Below are positions 57,591 through 64,000 of a stretch of 64,000 nt of DNA, piece by piece (the stretch's first letter is position 1; every line of letters starts with the position of its first letter). Location of the stretch: NCBI GenBank assembly GCA_018894105.1, contig CM032127.1:6417001-6481000 (forward strand), written 5' to 3'. The notes under the pieces are model-generated. The model was given only the letters and a program-made list of their open reading frames with translations. It did no database searches and was not told the origin of the DNA. The position numbers and the translations under genes were made by a program. This DNA is from Jacaranda mimosifolia (Eukaryota; Streptophyta; Magnoliopsida; Lamiales; Bignoniaceae).

Positions 57591-59772
57591 AATTCATGAT
57601 CAACCTCAAAAGATCCCTTTCCATAATTAATGCCTTTTGCCAAAAAAAAAAAAAAAAATTGTCCAATTTTCTTATTGATCCACTAATGTTTCTCAAGAGT
57701 TTAAAAACACCAAACATTAACTGATAATTTCAAGATTAATATTATAAATATATTAAGTTGTAAAAATTTTGACAAAGATAATCGAGTGGCAACAAAAAAA
57801 TTATTTGAATGATTATGTTGCTATATTTTTATTGCCATATACGGATATGTCATGATTATCTACAGTAACGATTTAAATATAATTCTTATCAATATTTTAT
57901 GAAAATTATCATTGTACCAAAATAACTCAATTAATTAATACTCATTGTTATCAACAACTTTAATCTTATTTTCTGATATTTTGATATTATACTATTTTAT
58001 TGATTTAACTCCAAATCTCCAATCATACATCAAATAACATGGCATGGAGCCATGGAGGTCACTCAAAAATTATTCTCCTTTGGAGAAAATAAATAAATTA
58101 ACTACAGGCTTGACTTAATTGCTGCATTGCAATCACATTCAATATAATAATATAAAAGTGTGAAATTAATGAGACGCATATCGAGACACAGTTAAGTGAG
58201 TAAGAAGAAAGCCACAATATTTATTGATAATCACTATAAGAAAATAATATTAATATCAAATTTGACACTGATGATATATATTAGCGAAGATAATTTTTGT
58301 TTTGTCACAATAACTTTTTCCAACTAATTATTAATAGTTATAACAATTGTTTTTTTAAGTTGTTAGTGTAATAATCAACTATACATATTTAATAACAATT
58401 TTTTGGTGAATCAAATATTGCCACAATGTGTGACAATATTATTGTCATTGTATATGTATTAGTAATTATCAATAATAATATTGTATATTTAATTTTTTTG
58501 TTACTAAATTTTAAAAGTGAGAACTTATTTTATAATTGTTGCCACTGTTATACGTGTGATGAATCTTTGCTACTACAAAACTAAAATTTTTATCAATAAA
58601 TATATATATATATAATTAGTGAAAATTTTAATATTGCTATTTTGCATTTTGTGAATAAGTAAATGAAAGCAACCATAATAAGCTTGGTGTACAATAATTT
58701 GAAGGCAGGGATCACTCAAATATAATTATTTAGTAAGTAGTTTTAATATTTCCCTCTCCGTTGCAATAGACTTAAAGAAAAAGATTAGTAGCAATAATAT
58801 ATACTAAAGATTAGGAAAAAACATGTAACTGCTACACAATTATTTGCAATAAAATTATTAAAAAAAAAGAGAGACATAAAACTATAAACGCCAAAATAAG
58901 GTCAAAATATGCCCTCCGCAGTCCATTGATGAAAGTACGCTTAAGTATGCTCGCTTTTGTTGACTACAGGTTGATTATGATGCAATAACTATAATTTTAT
59001 TTAGTATTCTATACTTCTTAAAAAAATGATATGTGTTTAAATGATTTTTTAAAATTATTAATAAATAAATTAATTTATTAAATTATCCAATTTTGATTAT
59101 ATTAAAATAAAATAATTTTAAATGTAGAATATTTAATTTATCCTTATAAAAAATTTATATAAAGTTAAAAATTAAAAACTTAAACATAAGCAAAAACCTT
59201 CCATTTCCTAAGATCAGCCGTCTCAATTTTGTAATCAATTCTTCTCCGCCGGCACCAAATTGAGCGACCAGTATCTAGGGGTGAGCAAAATTATCCATTA
59301 ATTGAAAAAATCGATTAACTAACTGAATCGAAATCGAATTTACTAAACCGTTTTGTCAAATTGATTTTTGATTTGGTTAATGGTTAATTTTTTATAATTT
59401 TTTGGTTAACGGTGCGGTTTGATTAATTTTATTGAAAATCGGTCAAAAATCGATTTAACGAATTTTAATAAATTCTTAGCCATTATACTTTTCTTTTCAA
59501 ATTATATAACTGTGGAAAGAAGCATATGGATACTAAATATGACAAGGGGTAGCTTTAGATTTATGGAGTTCTGGATGTATTCTTACTGAATTATTTACTA
59601 GAAAACTACTTATGCAAATACATTCTCAACTAAATAAAGTTTTAATTTTTGGATTGAATCCATTTAATTCTAGATTTTTCTTGCTATACACTAATTAAAA
59701 AATGTTTAAAAGTTCTCCAGAAACTTACTAAGTAAGGATAGGGGTATGATAATTTTTAAATATTCTACTTAC
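57591..59772. repeat. Paralogous noncoding block
   Basis: 57,590-58,100 resembles parts of 38,950-39,620, and 58,216-58,980 resembles 42,474-43,300, in the same order. No P450 exon is visible between the blocks. The remainder to 59,772 is AT-rich without genes. Confidence 0.5.
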
Positions 59773-60563
59773 TGATACATATTACTTATTTTATGGTATT
59801 TATATGGAATAGCCCAATAGGCTCGGCCCAAAGACCACAAACTCAAGGACATAGCAACAGGCCCATCTCATCCTTAGGGCCCAATTGTGCCATCGACCTC
59901 AGATCGGCCTGTTATACGGGCTTTCAACCAGGCCTCGGGCTGGTTCGCTAGTCGACCCTTTGACCGTGGCTCTCGACTACCTCTTACTCCGCGTGCCAAC
60001 TCATCATAGGGTCGACCCTATCACTGACCAGCGAGGTCGACTTGACGCAGAATCAACTCTCTAGCGTATTAAATGCCCTGATAGGTAGCATGCCTCTGCA
60101 TTAATGATGCGTGTTGCCCAATACTACCCATACTGCCGCGCTAAGCAAGAGGCGCATCTACAGTGTATTATTCTGCCCATGAAACCTGGAGATGCAGCCA
60201 CCTGGAATAATATAGGAATGAGAGATGACCTAATGCCTCTTATACAAGGACAAGGATCCTTCTTACATGTAAAGGGCATCTCAGACAAATCCCCACAAGG
60301 AGACGGCTATAAATACCTCCCCTCCAGCCTCACTAAAGGTATGCCATTCTATGTACAAAAAGCCCTCACTCTGCTGCTCGTTATATCTAGTTGACCCCGC
60401 ACTAACTTGAGCGTCGGAGTGCTTTAGCCGAGGCACCTCAGCTAGCTTAATGTTTCCTTGTGATTGTAGGATTCAACCCCATCACATATATAGATCGACC
60501 AGAAAGGTCGAACCTCCCTAACCTATCACCTGATCCAGTTATAAGTGGGTTTCACCCTTATCA
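59773..60563 (+). mobile_element. 5' LTR of Ty3/gypsy element
   Basis: Begins TGATA and ends TATCA (perfect 5-bp inverted ends), 791 bp, far more GC-rich than its surroundings. TATA box TATAAATA at 60,308-60,315. Directly downstream is CCGTCTGTGGGAAC (about 60,571-60,584), a phrase that often follows the LTR in plant gypsy elements. The 3' LTR is outside the window, so the target duplication cannot be tested. Confidence 0.75.
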
Positions 60564-60603
60564 TTTGTTCCCGTCTGTGGGAACTCTGAGTCCGCAATCA
60601 AAG

Positions 60604-62280
60604 ATGGTTAACACTAGGTAAGCCCCCTCGGGAAGAGAAGAAAACAGGAGGTCAAGCTCTCTTCCACCTCGACCTCAATAAGAACTTGGTGCGCCAAGGT
60701 CGAGCGCCCAGGCAAAATAGGTGGTCACCCTAACCATGCCCCAATTGAAGCAGCTTATCAGCGAACAGATAACTGCTCAAATTTCAGCTTAACTTTCTGC
60801 GGCTCTGAATCGACAGGCCGCGCAACCAGAGTCAGCGGCCAGTGCAACCCTACAGCCCACGCCCCTGGACGAGAGACCACTCAAAGAAAATCAAGACCGG
60901 CCAGAGTCTAGAAGGCCTTCCTCGTGGCGTGAAGAGAGATGGGGTCATTTTCCAAGGGAGGTGGCCTGACCCATACTCCGCGAGGAGATGGCAGATTCAG
61001 TTGATCACGGCATTCGACCCATTTGAGCCCCGCAGTGCGATAGGGTCGAGCTCTTGAGACCACACCCGAATAGAAACCCATCCCAAGCTGACAGGGAGGA
61101 ATGTGAGGAAGTATCCTACCAAGTCCAACAGTTGAATAGGTGACTAGAAGAGATTTCGAGGAGAAACACGGAGAGAAATCACTATCAGGAAGGGCTACCT
61201 AGGTTCTGAAGAGAGAGGGACTCACCATTCCTACAGGAAATTATCGACGAGCGCATCACCGTCGATGCCAAAATCCCAATAGGCCTAACTAGATATGATG
61301 GCTCGTCGGATCCAAATGAGTATTTGATGCAATTCGAGCACATGATGCAGCTACATGGACACAGCGATTACATCCACGCTAAGATGTTGGTGACGACCTT
61401 TCAGGGGATAGCACTCAACTGGTTCGTCAAGCTGGAGCCGGCATCGATACACTCATATGACCAGTTATGCAACAAATTTCTACACCAGTTTGCGAGCCAG
61501 AGGAATGCGAAGCTCCCACATACCCATTTGCACACAGTGAAACAGAATGAAAGAGAATCCCTTCTAGACTTCTTCACCAGGTTTAACACGGAAGTGCTGA
61601 AGATTGACAGCCCCCAGATCGAGTTCCTAATCGATATGTTGTTCTTAAGCCTCAGACACAAAGAATGCACCAATGCACTGGTGCTCGAATAGTCCAGGTT
61701 GATGGAAGAGCTCATCGACCTCGTAGAAAGATACATGACTTAGGAGGAGAAAAACAAATTGAAATATGGCAATCCTAAGGTCGAAACGAAGAAAAATAAG
61801 GAAAAAGACGATCGCCAATACAGAGAAGGTCGACAATCCCCTATCAAATGCTTCCATGATTATACCCTGCTTAACCTGCTGAGGAAGGAGGTGTTGTTTG
61901 CTATCTAGCATGACAACATCCTTAAGAGACCTAGGAAGCTGACTGAGACCGAAGCCATGAAAAAGTCAAAGAAATACTGCTATTTTCATAAGTAAAAGGG
62001 GCACGACACAGAAGATTGCTTCAATTTACATGATGAGATCGAGAGACTTATTAGGCAGGGCCATTTGAAAAAATACGTCGATGAGCATGCTAGACATGAA
62101 GAGGGCAAAATCGACCGAACTCCCCGTAGAGAAAGGTCGACTAGCCCAAGGAGAGAAGATAAAGGAAAGAAACCTGCCTAAAAGCCCCACCCACCCATTC
62201 AAGGAGTCATTAACATGATCGCGGGAGGTCCCATTGGGGGGACTCAAGGTTTGCTAGAAATCAGACCCAAAGGCAACTAG
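60604..62280 (+). pseudogene. Gag of Ty3/gypsy element, many stops
   Basis: A retrotransposon gag capsid domain (A-L-N-W-F, then F-A-S-Q-R-N) is open at 61,324-61,692. The same frame continues through stops at 61,690, 61,741, 61,906, 61,993, 62,179 and 62,278 and includes a zinc-binding C-x2-H-x4-G-H-x4-C type motif near 61,978-62,013. Upstream, 60,604-61,320, the frame is broken soon after the candidate ATG. No functional Gag can be made. Confidence 0.85.
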
Positions 62281-62379
62281 AATCAACCAAATCAGCCAAG
62301 GTCAAAACGGTTTTCCAGCTCTCAACCAGTGCAGAACTAATCTCCTTCACCGAGTCCGACCTTGATCATTTGGAGAACA

Positions 62380-63120
62380 GATGAGTCGATCGAAAGATAG
62401 CCAATTTCGAAGTAAGGAAGGTTCTGGTCGACAATGGCAGCTCTATGAATATCATATTTCTAAACACTTTGAAAAGAATGAATCTGGGGCAATTAAATTT
62501 TGAGCCAGTCCGGATGCCGCTGGTTGGATTTGGGGGGTCCAAAATCATCCTGAAGGGATCTATTAACTTGTCCACGTCATTCGGGCAAGCCCCCCATACT
62601 GCAGAACCTTGATGATAAACTACCTTGTAGTCAATGCTCTCTTCGCCTACAACGTCATCATTGGTCGACCTGCTCTGAACGACTTTAGGGCCATTGTCTC
62701 GACCTACCATATGAAGATCAAATTCCCAACCCCAGCAGGAGTATGAGAGCTCTTGTGCAACATTAAGGAAGCTTGGCACTGCTATACCATTTTGGTCGAG
62801 TCAAACGAGTAGAAGACTCGACCTCAGCTGAAGCCCTCAGGGGACGCCACTGTAGCAAAACCCGGGGAGGGACATTCATCTAAGAAGAGAAAACTAGAAG
62901 ACACTCAGATCGAGCCCATTGGGGAGTTCAAAACGATCGAATTAGAGCCCGACAACCTTAATAAGACCACTCGGATCGGGAGCGATATGGGCTATTATCT
63001 GGAGTGCCTCATGGTTGATTTCCTTTAAAGAAATATCGATGTGTTCGCATGGAAAGCTTCCGACCTCCAAGGAATCGACCCAAGTGTTATTGTTCATCGT
63101 CTTAACATGGACCCTTTCTA
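62380..63120 (+). pseudogene. Protease region of Ty3/gypsy element
   Basis: The motif V-L-V-D-N-G-S-S near 62,418 is a retroviral-type aspartic protease active site in the form usual for plant gypsy elements. Stops and frame changes interrupt the region. Confidence 0.75.
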
Positions 63121-64000
63121 CAAACAGTGAGGCAGAAAACAAGAACCTTCAATGCTGAGAGGTCCCAAATCATCGAAGAGGAGGTCAATAAGCTACTAGA
63201 GGCAAGATATATTGTAGAAATTCAGTACCCCTTTTGGCTTTGTAATTTTGTACTCGTCCCTAAGAATGAGGGAAAGTGGTGTATGTGTAATGATTTCACT
63301 GATTTGAATAAAGCTTGCCCTAAGGATCCTTACCCCTACCTCGTATAGATTTATTAGTAGATTCTACAGCTGGTTGTGAATTATTGAGCATGATGGATGC
63401 CTTTCAAAGCTACTATCAAATATTCATGGCACCTGAGGATAGAGACCAGACCTCCTTCATCATCCGCAATGGAGTATACTGTTTCTTAATCATGCCCTTT
63501 GGACTAAAAAATGCGGGGGCAACGTACCAAAGATTAGTCAACTTCATGTTCAAAAGCGAGATTAGAAAATCCATAGAGGTCTACGTGGATGACATGATCG
63601 TCAAAACAGAAAAGGCCAAGAATCACTTGATCAACCTCAACCACACATTCTCTATATTAAGGGTGTTCGGTATGAAGCTCAACCCCAACAAGTGCACATT
63701 CGGGGTTCGATGAGGCAAATTCTTGGGTTACATAGTTAGTCAAAGAGGGATTGAAGCAAACCCACAGAAGATCTAGGCAGTAATGGACATCGCCCCGCCC
63801 CGAATAATCCGAGATGTACAGTGCCTGGTCGGCAGGATAATTTCCCTCGGCAGATTCATCGCGAGGCTGGCCAACAAAAGTCTTTCTTTCTTCAAAATCT
63901 TGAGAAATGTGAAAAAATTGGGATTCCAATGGAACGAACAATATGACCAGGCTTTCGTCGAAATGAAACAGTACCTCTCATCACCACCCATGCTCACCAA
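63121..64000 (+). pseudogene. Reverse transcriptase of Ty3/gypsy element, cut by window edge
   Basis: RT fingers (F-V-L-V-P-K-N near 63,250) are in one frame to 63,348. After a frame change the palm follows at 63,384-63,713, with F-G-L-K-N-A-G-A-T-Y-Q and the catalytic Y-V-D-D near 63,583. A stop at 63,711 and a further stop near 63,774 interrupt the connection region, which continues to the edge. RNase H and integrase would lie beyond the window. Confidence 0.88.

Noticed and set aside
59773..60563. Assigning the terminal gypsy element a target duplication
   Set aside because: The 3' end is outside the window, so this cannot be tested.

Overview
The window is nuclear DNA from a flowering plant, most likely a eudicot. 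It is AT-rich and intron-containing, with two cytochrome P450 genes of CYP714 type, degenerate Ty3/gypsy retrotransposons, small DNA transposons, a nuclear copy of plastid DNA, and two separate endogenous pararetrovirus (Caulimoviridae) loci. No prokaryotic feature is present. The species cannot be fixed from the sequence.

Layout. Positions 1 to about 18,570 are the right-hand part of a young, heavily rearranged pararetrovirus insertion; its left edge lies outside the window. At least a dozen viral pieces (movement protein, capsid-protease, reverse transcriptase-RNase H, a third ORF, promoter, leader) are joined in both orientations, mostly at 1-10 bp microhomologies. Copies are nearly identical, so the array is recent, and no complete viral genome is present in the visible part. 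From 18.6 to 20.6 kb lies AT-rich microsatellite DNA; 20.6-22.9 kb is a broken Ty3/gypsy gag region on the minus strand. CYP714 gene 1 runs from 25.8 to 30.6 kb and has been inflated by a terminal-inverted-repeat element between TATA box and start codon, a solo LTR in intron 1, a plastid atpE fragment plus tandem repeats in intron 3, and a CACTA-like element in intron 4. From 30.6 to 44.2 kb there are no genes, only AT-rich DNA, candidate MITEs and dispersed duplicate blocks. Positions 44,311-52,245 hold a second, older and diverged pararetrovirus copy of roughly one genome length, flanked by a perfect 78-bp direct repeat of host DNA. CYP714 gene 2 (54.0-56.1 kb) is a compact paralogue with exactly the same exon lengths as gene 1. 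A degenerate Ty3/gypsy element begins with its 5' LTR at 59,773 and runs off the right edge.

How it fits together. The two P450 genes are a dispersed tandem pair; paralogous noncoding blocks near 23, 39, 42-43 and 57-59 kb suggest local segmental duplication. The viral loci share gene order (movement protein; capsid-protease-RT-RNase H; ORF3) and a tRNA-Met primer site, but differ throughout, so they represent two invasions by related viruses of florendovirus-like organisation. The most informative content is the record of how integrase-free viral DNA was joined to itself and to host DNA: a reciprocal inversion, hairpin-linked breakpoints, breaks beside the primer site and the predicted cap site, a foldback end, terminal redundancy and a long target duplication.
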